Positions 54,279-62,596 of a DNA stretch of 64,000 nt are shown here, one piece after another. The notes below the pieces were generated by a model. That model saw only the letters and a list, made by a program, of their open reading frames with translations, was not told the DNA's origin and made no database searches. Position 1 is the first letter of the stretch. Every line of letters begins with the position of its first letter. A program made the position numbers and the translations under genes. The DNA is from JAFALK01 sp042701975 (GTDB lineage: Bacteria; Pseudomonadota; Gammaproteobacteria; Burkholderiales; Burkholderiaceae_C): contig CP170561.1 of NCBI GenBank assembly GCA_042701975.1, positions 3,782,001 through 3,846,000 on the forward strand, read 5' to 3'.

Positions 54279-55130
54279 ATGCCACGCCCCCTCATCGAAC
54301 CGGTCAGCGCCGACACGCTCGGCGAGTTCGCCGCCTTCCTGCACGAGCACCTGAACCCCGCGCTTTCGATCGAGGGCTGGGTGAAGGCGCTCTCGCACCA
54401 CTGGGGCGAGGAGCCGCGGCCCAACCACGGCTACGTGCTCCGCGATGAGGGCCGCATCGTCGGCGGTATCGGCGCGCTCTACGCCAGCCGCAGCATCCAG
54501 GGCAAGCTGCACAAGACCTGCAACATCACCAGCTGGTGCGTGCTGGACGACTACCGCAAGCAGAGCATGCGCCTGGCCATGGCGCTGACGGACCAGCCCG
54601 GCTGGGACTACACCGACTTCTCGCCCACCGAGGTCGTCGGCGGCGTGCTGCGCTTCCTGAAGTTCACGCCTCTGGACGAACGCCAGACCGTGCTGCTGGC
54701 CCTGCCCTGGCTGCTGGCCGGCGGGCAGTCCTACAGCCGGCAGCAGGACATCGAGTCGCACCTGCACGGCGAGGCGCTGCAGCAGTACCGCGACCACAAG
54801 GACTTCCCCTGGCTGCGCCACGTGATCGTCGGCAGCGGCTCGGACTGGTGCCACGTGATCTACAAGCGCATGGACTTCAAGGGCCTGCCGGCCGCCCGCG
54901 TCTGGCACGTGAGTCGGCCGGAGCTGCTGGCCCAATACTGGCGCCGGCTGGCCAACGCCCTGCTGTGGCAGGGTTTCGCCAGCATCCATCTGGAGACGCG
55001 CCGTGCCCCGGCCGATCTGTGGCCGACCAAGGTGCGCAGTGGTTTCAATGCCAAGGTCTACCGCTCCGACACCCTGCTGCCGGGCGAGATCGACTATCTT
55101 TATTCGGAATCCATGGCCATGGATCTCTGA
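54279..55130 (+). CDS. GNAT-like acyltransferase
   Basis: 283 residues, soluble. The fold resembles GNAT acyltransferases: a substrate-recognition N-terminal half (GYVLRDEGRIVGGIGALYASRS), then NITSWCVLDDYRKQSMRLAMAL, which looks like strand 4 and the acetyl-CoA/acyl-carrier binding turn. The last third has no clear match. Its place after the carriers and hydrolases suggests transfer of an acyl group to a sugar or lipid precursor. Alternative: an unrelated conserved EPS protein. Confidence 0.6.
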   Translation: MPRPLIEPVSADTLGEFAAFLHEHLNPALSIEGWVKALSHHWGEEPRPNHGYVLRDEGRIVGGIGALYASRSIQGKLHKTCNITSWCVLDDYRKQSMRLAMALTDQPGWDYTDFSPTEVVGGVLRFLKFTPLDERQTVLLALPWLLAGGQSYSRQQDIESHLHGEALQQYRDHKDFPWLRHVIVGSGSDWCHVIYKRMDFKGLPAARVWHVSRPELLAQYWRRLANALLWQGFASIHLETRRAPADLWPTKVRSGFNAKVYRSDTLLPGEIDYLYSESMAMDL

Positions 55131-55144
55131 GAGAACAGGCTCAC

Positions 55145-56461
55145 ATGCAACGCCGCCGCATCCTTTTCGTCGCCTTCCATTTCCCGCCGGTGCAGGGTTC
55201 GAGCGGCATCCAGCGCACGCTGAAGTTCGCCACCTACCTGCGCGACCACGGCTGGGATCCGATGGTGCTGACGGTCTCGCCGCGCGCCTACGAGCGCGTC
55301 ACACACGACCAGATGGGCGACATCCCCGAGGACATGATCGTCGAGCGCGCCTTTGGCCTGGACACCTCGCGCCACCTCGCCATCAAGGGCCGCTACCTGC
55401 GCTCCATGGCGCAGCCCGACCGCTGGGCCAGCTGGTGGCCGGCCGCGGTGATGAAGGGCCGCGCGATGATCCGCAAATACAAACCCGAGGCCATCTTCGC
55501 CACCTACCCGATCGCCACGGCCCACCAGATCGGCCTGAGCCTGCACAAGCATTCCGGCCTGCCCTTCGTGGCGGACTTCCGCGATGCCATGACCGAGCCC
55601 GGCTACCCGCGCGACCCCATGACCTGGGCCAGCAACCGCAAGCTCGAGGAAGAAGTCGTACGCCACTGCAGCAAGGCGCTGTTCACCGCGCCGGGCACGA
55701 TGCGCATGTACGCCGAGCGCTATCCCGATGTGCCGGCCTCGCGCTGGGCCGTGATCGAGAACGGCTTCGACGAAGAGAACTTCCGCCAGGCCGAAGCCGG
55801 CCTGGAGCGCAAGCCGCTGGGAACGCCCGGCCAGTGCGTGTTGCTGCACAGCGGCATCGTCTACCCGAAGGAGCGTGATCCCCGGCCGATGTTCGAGGCG
55901 CTGCGGCAGCTCAAGGCCGAGGGCCGGCTCAGCGCCGCCGACTTCAAGCTGGTGCTGCGCGCGCCGGGCAACGAGGGCGAATTCCGCGCCATGATCGCTG
56001 CGGCCGGCATTGCCGATCTGGTCTTCCTGGAGCCGCCCATGCCCTACCGCGCGGCGCTGGGCGAGATGATGAACGCCGACGGCCTGCTGCTGATGCAGGG
56101 CCGCGTCTGCAACCACCAGGTGCCGGCCAAGCTTTACGAATACGCCCGTGCCGGCGCACCGGTGCTGGGTCTGACCGATCCGACGAGCGACACAGCCGAC
56201 CGGCTGCGCGCCATTGGCGCCGGTCACATCGCCGACATCGATGAGGTAGCCAGCATCCGCGCCGCCCTCGAGTCCTTCGTCAGCCAAAGCCGCGCCGGCG
56301 CCCTGCAAGGCACCGCGCTGGACACGGCGATGGCACACTCCCGACGTGCCCGTACCGAATCGCTGGCCCGCCTGCTTGACGAGCTGCCTCGTCCAGCGGG
56401 CGCCGGTCAGCAAGCGGCCGGGCTCCGAACCTCTTCCTCAGGCGAATCCCGAGCATCATGA
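55145..56461 (+). CDS. Glycosyltransferase family 4-like protein
   Basis: 438 residues with a GT-B fold. The N-terminal nucleotide-binding-like turn FHFPPVQGSSGIQRTLKFA and HKHSGLPFVADFRDAMTEPGYP precede a C-terminal segment, HSGIVYPKERDPRPMFEAL, followed by NHQVPAKLYEYARAGAPVLGL. The last fits GT4 donor-binding E-x7-E-like regions. It likely adds a sugar to the polysaccharide lipid carrier in the cytoplasm. The start ATG lies 14 bases after the GNAT gene, and its stop overlaps the next ATG. Confidence 0.82.
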   Translation: MQRRRILFVAFHFPPVQGSSGIQRTLKFATYLRDHGWDPMVLTVSPRAYERVTHDQMGDIPEDMIVERAFGLDTSRHLAIKGRYLRSMAQPDRWASWWPAAVMKGRAMIRKYKPEAIFATYPIATAHQIGLSLHKHSGLPFVADFRDAMTEPGYPRDPMTWASNRKLEEEVVRHCSKALFTAPGTMRMYAERYPDVPASRWAVIENGFDEENFRQAEAGLERKPLGTPGQCVLLHSGIVYPKERDPRPMFEALRQLKAEGRLSAADFKLVLRAPGNEGEFRAMIAAAGIADLVFLEPPMPYRAALGEMMNADGLLLMQGRVCNHQVPAKLYEYARAGAPVLGLTDPTSDTADRLRAIGAGHIADIDEVASIRAALESFVSQSRAGALQGTALDTAMAHSRRARTESLARLLDELPRPAGAGQQAAGLRTSSSGESRAS

Positions 56462-57168
56462 AGCAGCAGCTGCAGCATCGCGTCCTCCCTCTCGCCAAGA
56501 CGCTGGCACTGGCTCTCGCCACCCTCCTGCCCGCGGGCGAGGCGCTGGCCTACCAGTACCATTCCGGCCCCGGCTGCGGCGAGCTCTACGGCCTTGGCCA
56601 GTACGGCCCCTACGACTACCGCACCGAGAAGGTGATGACGCCCGTGGTGACGGGCCACCACTTCACGCCCGTGGTCGAGAACCTGCAGAGCGGGGTCAAG
56701 AGCGACAACCCGGGCGAGGACATCGACTACACGCTGCGCGCCATTCCCAACCATGCACGCGCGCTGGCCGCCATGCAGCGCCTGGGCGAGCGCGACCACA
56801 CCGAGCAGCCCAAGGGCACGCGCTTCACCGTGGCCTGTTATTTCGAACGCGCGATCCGCTTCCGGCCCGACGACAACATCGTGCGCATGATGTATTCGGA
56901 CTACCTCTCCAAGCGCAAGCGCTTCGATGAGGCCGTGGCCCAGCTCGACTACGTGGCCTCCACCGCCGATCCGGAAAACCCGATGACGCAGTACAACCTG
57001 GCCCTGCTCTACATCGAGGCAGGCCAGGAGGACAAGGCACGCAAGTGCGCGCTCAAGGCCGAAAGCATGGGCAAGCAGATCGCCGACCTGCGCGCCAAGC
57101 TCAATATGGATGCCGCTCCCGCGGCCGCCGCGCCGGCCAGCGCCGCATCAGGCGCCACTCCGGGCTGA
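56458..57168 (+). CDS. Secreted TPR-repeat protein
   Basis: 236 residues. Signal peptide (ALALATLLPAGEALAYQY), a mature N-terminal domain with GPGCGELYGLGQYGPYDYRTE, then two or three tetratricopeptide repeats (ACYFERAIRFRPDDNIVRMMYSDYL; AVAQLDYVAS...MTQYNLALLYIEAGQ). The tail is Ala/Pro-rich. Periplasmic TPR proteins are frequent in polysaccharide loci, where they bind synthase or export complexes. The start overlaps the glycosyltransferase stop by four bases (ATGA). Confidence 0.75.
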   Translation: MKQQLQHRVLPLAKTLALALATLLPAGEALAYQYHSGPGCGELYGLGQYGPYDYRTEKVMTPVVTGHHFTPVVENLQSGVKSDNPGEDIDYTLRAIPNHARALAAMQRLGERDHTEQPKGTRFTVACYFERAIRFRPDDNIVRMMYSDYLSKRKRFDEAVAQLDYVASTADPENPMTQYNLALLYIEAGQEDKARKCALKAESMGKQIADLRAKLNMDAAPAAAAPASAASGATPG

Positions 57169-57173
57169 TCAGC

Positions 57174-58628
57174 TCAGGCGCCGTTCCCGGCTGAGCCGCG
57201 CAGGCGGCTCAGCACCGATTCGATCTCCACGCGGATCGGGTGGTCGATCATGAAGATCGCCGCCAGGAAGCAGGCCCCCGCACCGATCCCACCGAACAGC
57301 AGCGGCCAGACCTGCACTTGAGGCGCGGCACCCCAGATGAAGAAGGCCGCAGCGGGTGCCGCTGCCGTGCAGACGGCGACCAGCAGCCCGCGCATCAGCT
57401 GCGTCAGCGCCTTCGACCAGCTCAGGTCGATCTTCTTGAGCGTGGCATCCAGCAGGCGATGCGCGTTCAGCGCCGAAGCCACCATCGCCATCCAGCCCAC
57501 CGCTTCCAGATGGCCGGACCACGCGCCCACGGCCACGCAGGCCACGCTGGTCAGCGTGTTGCGCAGTGCCAGCGGTGCCAGCAGCCCGACGCCGCCCGAA
57601 GCCATCAGGGCCTGGTGGCACAGCACCGAAGGCACGAGGAACATCATCGCCAGCGAGAGCAGCCGCACCATGATCACCGCGCTGTCCCACTGGTCGCCGT
57701 ACAGCACGCGCACGACCGGATGGGCGAGGAAGAACATGCTCAGGCAGAAGGACCAGCCGAGCACCGAGACGTAGTCGATGGCCTTGAGGAACTGCGGCGC
57801 GATGGCGCCGTTCTCACGGTGCTGGGCCGAGAACCAGGGCAGGCAGACGGCGGCCACGGCATCGATGAAGAGGCGCTGGTACATCGTCACCAGGCCGTTG
57901 GCGCGCGAGAACAGGCCCACGGCGGTGAGCGACTGCAGCTTGCCCAGCAGCAGCTCGGGCGCGCTGCCCGACACCGCCTCCAGCACCGTGCTGCCCGTCA
58001 GCCGCGTGCCGAACTGCAGCACGCTGCGCACTTCCTTCAGGCCCGGCAGCCACGGGTAGCCGCGCGGGCGCATCAGCATGGCCAGCAGCGCATTGGTGAT
58101 CGTGCTGGCGAGCGAGCCGTAGGCCATCGAGATCGCGCCGTAGCCCTGCCAAGCCAGCACCACCGAGACCGCGGCGCCGGCGATGGCGGCGCTGGCGCGC
58201 ATCAGCGCCACGCTCTGGAAGCGCATCTCGCGCATCAGCCAGGCGTAGGTGATGGAGCCGAAGGGATTGACCGCGTAGTTCAGCGCCACGACCCAGAGGA
58301 TGGGCTTCATGCGCGGCTCGTTGTAGAAATGCGCCACCGGCACGCTGGCGACCAGCACGATCACCGCGAACAGCAGGCCCAGGCCCAGCTGCACGGCCCA
58401 CACGGCGCGGATGCGGTCGGCGGTGAGCTCCTTCACCTGCACGAGGTACTGGCCGGCGCCCATGTCCCGCATCACCGAGACATAGAGCAGCAGCACCATG
58501 GTGACCGAGTACACGCCGATCTCGGCCGGCGAAAGCAGCCGCGCCAGCACCATCGACGACAGCACGCTGACGAACAGCGCAACGTAGCGATCCAGGAAGG
58601 AGTACAGCAGCGACTTGCGTGTGGACAT
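57174..58628 (-). CDS. Wzx-type polysaccharide flippase
   Basis: 484-residue membrane protein with about 12-14 helices, of the MATE/Wzx (MurJ-like) exporter group. The start segment MSTRKSLLYSFLDRYVALFVSVLSS and MVLARLLSPAEIGVYSVTMV are characteristic. It moves the lipid-linked repeat unit across the inner membrane. It converges with the TPR gene, ends only five bases from it, and diverges from the next gene at 58,803. The longer upstream reading lacks membrane-protein character. Confidence 0.85.
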   Translation of the reverse strand: MSTRKSLLYSFLDRYVALFVSVLSSMVLARLLSPAEIGVYSVTMVLLLYVSVMRDMGAGQYLVQVKELTADRIRAVWAVQLGLGLLFAVIVLVASVPVAHFYNEPRMKPILWVVALNYAVNPFGSITYAWLMREMRFQSVALMRASAAIAGAAVSVVLAWQGYGAISMAYGSLASTITNALLAMLMRPRGYPWLPGLKEVRSVLQFGTRLTGSTVLEAVSGSAPELLLGKLQSLTAVGLFSRANGLVTMYQRLFIDAVAAVCLPWFSAQHRENGAIAPQFLKAIDYVSVLGWSFCLSMFFLAHPVVRVLYGDQWDSAVIMVRLLSLAMMFLVPSVLCHQALMASGGVGLLAPLALRNTLTSVACVAVGAWSGHLEAVGWMAMVASALNAHRLLDATLKKIDLSWSKALTQLMRGLLVAVCTAAAPAAAFFIWGAAPQVQVWPLLFGGIGAGACFLAAIFMIDHPIRVEIESVLSRLRGSAGNGA

Positions 58629-58802
58629 GAAGGCGATGAGCGCCGGCTTCCGTTCGCGATCTGTTCGATCTGGGCAGCCGGATGCTGTTCCCTGAAAGCG
58701 GCTGCGTATTATGGACGCCAATCTCTCGCTCTCCGACGCAGAGAGCGCACGGCGCAACGCGATAATCGCCGCCCAACACACAGCTGAATGAGAGCCCGAG
58801 GG

Positions 58803-60497
58803 ATGGAGACCACCGAGCAAGTGACGCGTTATTTCAGCGGCTTCAGCAGCGGCCGGCCGCGCTTTCCGGCGCCCCTGCAGGACCTGGCCCGCCGCGAAGG
58901 CGATGAGGCCGCCTGGCGCGCCCTGCTCTCCTCGGCGTCTTCAGTCGCCGAACGCATGGCGGCCATCGCCAAGGTCGACGGCGATTTCGCCTTTTTCGTC
59001 ACACTCGAATCGGGGCTGCAGATCGGCGCCTGCGACCGCATGGCCATCCAGCCCCTGTGCTACCGGGTGGACGGCGGTCAGCTGCGCTGCGACCCGCGCG
59101 CCGACCGCCTCGCCGACGCCGGCCAGGCGATCTCCGCACAGTCGATCTACGACTACCTGTTCTTCCACATGATCCCCGCGCCGCGGACGATCTTTGAAGG
59201 CATCGCGCGGCTGCCGGCCGGGCATTGCGTGGAAGTGCAGGACGGCAAGACGCAGGTCAGTGCCTACTGGACGCCTACCTTCGCACCTCGCGCCAGCGCC
59301 GACTTCAAGACCGAGGCCGACGAGTTCCGCTCGATCCTCAGCGCCGCCGTCAAAGAAGACATGGGCGATGCCGCGCCCGCCTGCTTCCTGAGCGGCGGCA
59401 CGGACAGCTCCTCCGTCGCCGGCATGCTGTCGCGCCATTTCGGCGGCGATGCCACGGCCTACTCCATCGGCTTCGAGGCCGAGGGCTACGACGAGATGGA
59501 GTACGCGCGGCTGACCGCCAAGCACTTCGGCATCCGCCACCGCGAGTACTACGTGACGCCCGACGACCTGCTGCAAAGCATGCCAACCGTGGCGGCATTT
59601 CACGACCAGCCCTTCGGCAACTCCTCGGCCGTGCCCGCCTACTATTGCGCCCGCATGGCCGCCAGCGACGGCGTGACGCGCCTGCTGGCCGGCGACGGCG
59701 GCGATGAGCTCTTCGGCGGCAACACCCGCTATGCCAAGCAGCGCGTCTTCGGCTGGTGGCAGAACGTGCCGGGCTTCCTGCGCCGTCCGCTGGAGCCCGT
59801 GATCGACAGTGCGCCGATGCGCGCCGTGCCGCTGCTGCGCAAGGCGGCCAGCTACGTGGAGCAGGCCGCCTCGCCCATGCCGGACCGGCTGCTGAAGTAC
59901 AACCTGCTGCTGCACGTGGGCGCGGCCAACATCTTCTCGCCCGCCCTGCTCTCGCAGATCGACACCGGTCTGGGCCTGCAGCTGCAGCGCCAGGTCTGGT
60001 CGGCGACAAAGGCCGAGGGCGACCTGGACCGCAACCTCGGCTTCGACTGGCGCTTCACGCTGGCCGACAACGACCTGCCCAAGGTTCGCGAGGCCGCCGG
60101 CATGGCCGGTGTGGGCGTGGCCTTCCCCTTCCTGGACCGGGCGATGATCGATTTCTCGGCCCGCCTGCCGAGCGACTACAAGCTGCGCGGCTTCCAGCTG
60201 CGTTGGTTCTTCAAGGAAGCACTGCGCGGCTTCCTGCACGATGACACCATCACCAAGAAGAAGCAGGGCTTCGGCCTGCCCTTCGGCACCTGGCTCAACC
60301 GCAACGCGGCGATGCAGAAGATGGCGCGCGAGGCGCTCGATTCACTGGCGGCACGCGGCGTGATCCTGCCAGGCCTGCCCGCCCAGCTGATGACCGAGCT
60401 GCTGCCCAGCCATCCGCACTATTTCGGCGAGCTGGTGTGGCTGCTGTCCATGCTGGAGTTCTGGCTGCAGGCGCACGCGCCGCATCACAAACTCTGA
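58803..60497 (+). CDS. Asparagine-synthetase-like amidotransferase without N-terminal Cys
   Basis: 565 residues. The ATP-PPase site is intact: SGGTDSSS (197-204), then AGDGGDELFGGNTRY and KKKQGFGLPFG. The N-terminal part looks like the glutaminase fold but begins METTEQVTRYF, with no Cys2, so it cannot release ammonia in the usual way. It may use free ammonia or another amine. Related enzymes with an intact Cys are common in exosortase-A loci. An upstream start at 58,788 is possible. The sequence suggests sugar or peptide amidation as the role. Confidence 0.78.
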   Translation: METTEQVTRYFSGFSSGRPRFPAPLQDLARREGDEAAWRALLSSASSVAERMAAIAKVDGDFAFFVTLESGLQIGACDRMAIQPLCYRVDGGQLRCDPRADRLADAGQAISAQSIYDYLFFHMIPAPRTIFEGIARLPAGHCVEVQDGKTQVSAYWTPTFAPRASADFKTEADEFRSILSAAVKEDMGDAAPACFLSGGTDSSSVAGMLSRHFGGDATAYSIGFEAEGYDEMEYARLTAKHFGIRHREYYVTPDDLLQSMPTVAAFHDQPFGNSSAVPAYYCARMAASDGVTRLLAGDGGDELFGGNTRYAKQRVFGWWQNVPGFLRRPLEPVIDSAPMRAVPLLRKAASYVEQAASPMPDRLLKYNLLLHVGAANIFSPALLSQIDTGLGLQLQRQVWSATKAEGDLDRNLGFDWRFTLADNDLPKVREAAGMAGVGVAFPFLDRAMIDFSARLPSDYKLRGFQLRWFFKEALRGFLHDDTITKKKQGFGLPFGTWLNRNAAMQKMAREALDSLAARGVILPGLPAQLMTELLPSHPHYFGELVWLLSMLEFWLQAHAPHHKL

Positions 60498-60521
60498 TCG
60501 AGCGGCGCGATCAAAGCAGAG

Positions 60522-61505
60522 TCAACCCAATAGCGGCGGCACGGTCTCGCTGCGCGCGAGGTTCTGCGCCAGGCGCGCGGAAAAGCGCATGCGGCCGGCA
60601 TCCCAGGGCGTGAAGCGCGGCAGCTGGAACAGGTCGCAGCCCTGGCTGGCCACGCCCCAGGCAGTCGAGACGGCGGCATCGAAGCCGGCCTCCTTCACCA
60701 GATCGCGGCTGCGCAGGCTGTAGTCCTGGCCAGGCTTGCCGTTCGGATAGGCGAACAGGCCGATGCGCCGTCTGGCGATGTCTTCCAGCACGCGCCGGCT
60801 CTCGACGATCTCGTGCCGTGCGGCATCGTCATCCAGCGTGGCCAGGATCGGATGCGTCATCGTGTGCGCGCCGATGGTCATGCCGGCGGCCTGCATGCCG
60901 CGCAGCTGGTCGGGACTCATCATCAGACCGCGCGGCAGTTCGACACCGCAAGCCCGGGCCAGGCGCGAGACCACATCCAGCCGCTGGTCAAACGGCAGGT
61001 ACTTGATGGCGCTCAGCACCTGGTCGATGGCAGCACGACGCTGTTCCGGCGTGGTGAGGCCCAGCCGCGTTTGCGGCAAGGCCGGATCGATGGCGGCGAG
61101 ATCCAGCGTCTCGACACGGGCTTCACGCAGCGTCTCGATCACGCCGTCATTCCACATGCAGCTGCCGTCCAGAAAGGCCGCAGAGACGAAGAAGGTGGCC
61201 GAAAGGCCGTGCTTCACCAGCAGCGGCGTGGCCTCGGTGGCGTTGTCGGCATAGCCGTCGTCGAAGGTGATGACGGCGGCGCGTGCCGGCAATCGGCCTT
61301 CGCTCAGCAGGCTCACGGCCTCGCTCAGCGGCAGCACGTTGAACCAGGACTTGAGCCAGCCGAGCAGCTGATCGAAGCGCTGCGCATGGACCTCGCCCGG
61401 GAACAGCGGATCGGGCTTGGGCAGCACGCGGTGGAAGATCAGGATGCTGAGCTTGCCGGCACCGCCCGGGGATTGCAGCGAAAACGCGCCTCGCCAGAGC
61501 ATCAC
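60522..61505 (-). CDS. Polysaccharide deacetylase (CE4)
   Basis: 327 residues, NodB homology domain. The catalytic motif TFDDGYADN has D82 and D83, and the metal His pair is in GAHTMTHP later. The remainder fits exosortase-A-locus deacetylases (LSILIFHRVLP start, FAYPNGKPGQDYS later). No signal peptide or anchor is evident, so it may act on lipid-linked intermediates on the cytoplasmic side, or be exported by an unseen route. Its ATG overlaps the SGNH gene stop by four bases; the three genes to 64 kb form one operon. Confidence 0.88.
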   Translation of the reverse strand: MMLWRGAFSLQSPGGAGKLSILIFHRVLPKPDPLFPGEVHAQRFDQLLGWLKSWFNVLPLSEAVSLLSEGRLPARAAVITFDDGYADNATEATPLLVKHGLSATFFVSAAFLDGSCMWNDGVIETLREARVETLDLAAIDPALPQTRLGLTTPEQRRAAIDQVLSAIKYLPFDQRLDVVSRLARACGVELPRGLMMSPDQLRGMQAAGMTIGAHTMTHPILATLDDDAARHEIVESRRVLEDIARRRIGLFAYPNGKPGQDYSLRSRDLVKEAGFDAAVSTAWGVASQGCDLFQLPRFTPWDAGRMRFSARLAQNLARSETVPPLLG

Positions 61506-62590
61506 TTCTTCTCCTCGATGCCGCAGGCGGCCTTGTCGGGCCAGCCCGCTTCGACGGCATGAGCCACGGTGGCGTGGCCCAGCGCGTTCCAGTGGCGGTC
61601 CAGCGGCCAGTGGTCGAACTTGAGGCCGTCACGCGCATAGCCGGCCGCGAACACCGGCGCCAGATCCACGACGTTGAAACCCTTGGCCCGCGCCGCTTCC
61701 ACCAGGTGCCGGCGCACCTCGGGTGGGTCTTGCGGCTTGGACTTCAGCTTCGGATCGTAGAGTGCATAACGGTCTGCGTCGACGGCAAAGGCAATGCATT
61801 GCGGCGGCAGGTCCAGCGCACGCGGCAGCTCGGCCAGGAACCAGTCGACCACGGCCTGGATCGCGGCCGCGTCGGTGCCGGTCTTGCGCTGCGCGGGTTT
61901 GGGCACATGCGACAGCTCGGGCAGCTTGAGCTTGAGCGCTTCCGCCGTGAAGCCCAGGTTGTAGAGCATGTAGTCGATCAGGGCCACGTCGCCCACGGCA
62001 TCGCGCAGCTTGCGCAGCGAGGCGCTCGGCGGCGATGCGGTGAAGTGCATCTGCTCGCGCCCTTGCGCGTCGAAGCTCACATGGAAACGCCGCGCCTTCG
62101 GGGAGAGGCTGTCCACGAAGTCGCCGTCGATGATGGCGAAGACGGCAGCACGCGGCTTGAACTCGGCGTGGGCCTCGCGGGCCATCATCAGGTAGTCGCT
62201 GGCCGAGAGGCCGCTGGCACCCAGAGCATAGACCGGCAGGCCAGAGTCCTGCGCCAGCACCGACTGGATGCGCACCGGCTCGGGATTCATCAGCGACTCC
62301 ACGAAGCTGTCGCCCACGACGATCATCGGGCGGCTGTTCTTGGCGTAGTCGTAACTCACGGTCTGCCCGTAGTTGTTGGTGCGGCCGGCCAAAGGGTTGT
62401 TCATGAACCACTTGGCGGAATACCGGTAGCTCGTGTGCGGCTCGTTGTCGAGCAGCGGCGCACGGTCGGTGTTCGACGCGCCGGTCAGCGCGATGTAGAC
62501 CGGCAAGGCACGCAGCACGAGTTCGCAGGCCAGCAGACAGCCGACGACGCCGAGCGCGAACAGCAATGAGGAGCGGATGAAGGAGGGCAT
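61502..62590 (-). CDS. SGNH-like membrane-anchored O-acylation protein
   Basis: 362 residues. One N-terminal anchor helix (RSSLLFALGVVGCLLACELVL) is followed by a periplasmic SGNH domain. Its nucleophile block is VVGDSFVES (S95) and its catalytic Asp-His block is LDRHWNALGH near the C-terminus. Proteins of this type next to an MBOAT act with it to move acetyl groups onto polysaccharide. It overlaps the deacetylase start and lies six bases after the MBOAT stop. Confidence 0.75.
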   Translation of the reverse strand: MPSFIRSSLLFALGVVGCLLACELVLRALPVYIALTGASNTDRAPLLDNEPHTSYRYSAKWFMNNPLAGRTNNYGQTVSYDYAKNSRPMIVVGDSFVESLMNPEPVRIQSVLAQDSGLPVYALGASGLSASDYLMMAREAHAEFKPRAAVFAIIDGDFVDSLSPKARRFHVSFDAQGREQMHFTASPPSASLRKLRDAVGDVALIDYMLYNLGFTAEALKLKLPELSHVPKPAQRKTGTDAAAIQAVVDWFLAELPRALDLPPQCIAFAVDADRYALYDPKLKSKPQDPPEVRRHLVEAARAKGFNVVDLAPVFAAGYARDGLKFDHWPLDRHWNALGHATVAHAVEAGWPDKAACGIEEKK

Positions 62591-62596
62591 CGCGCT

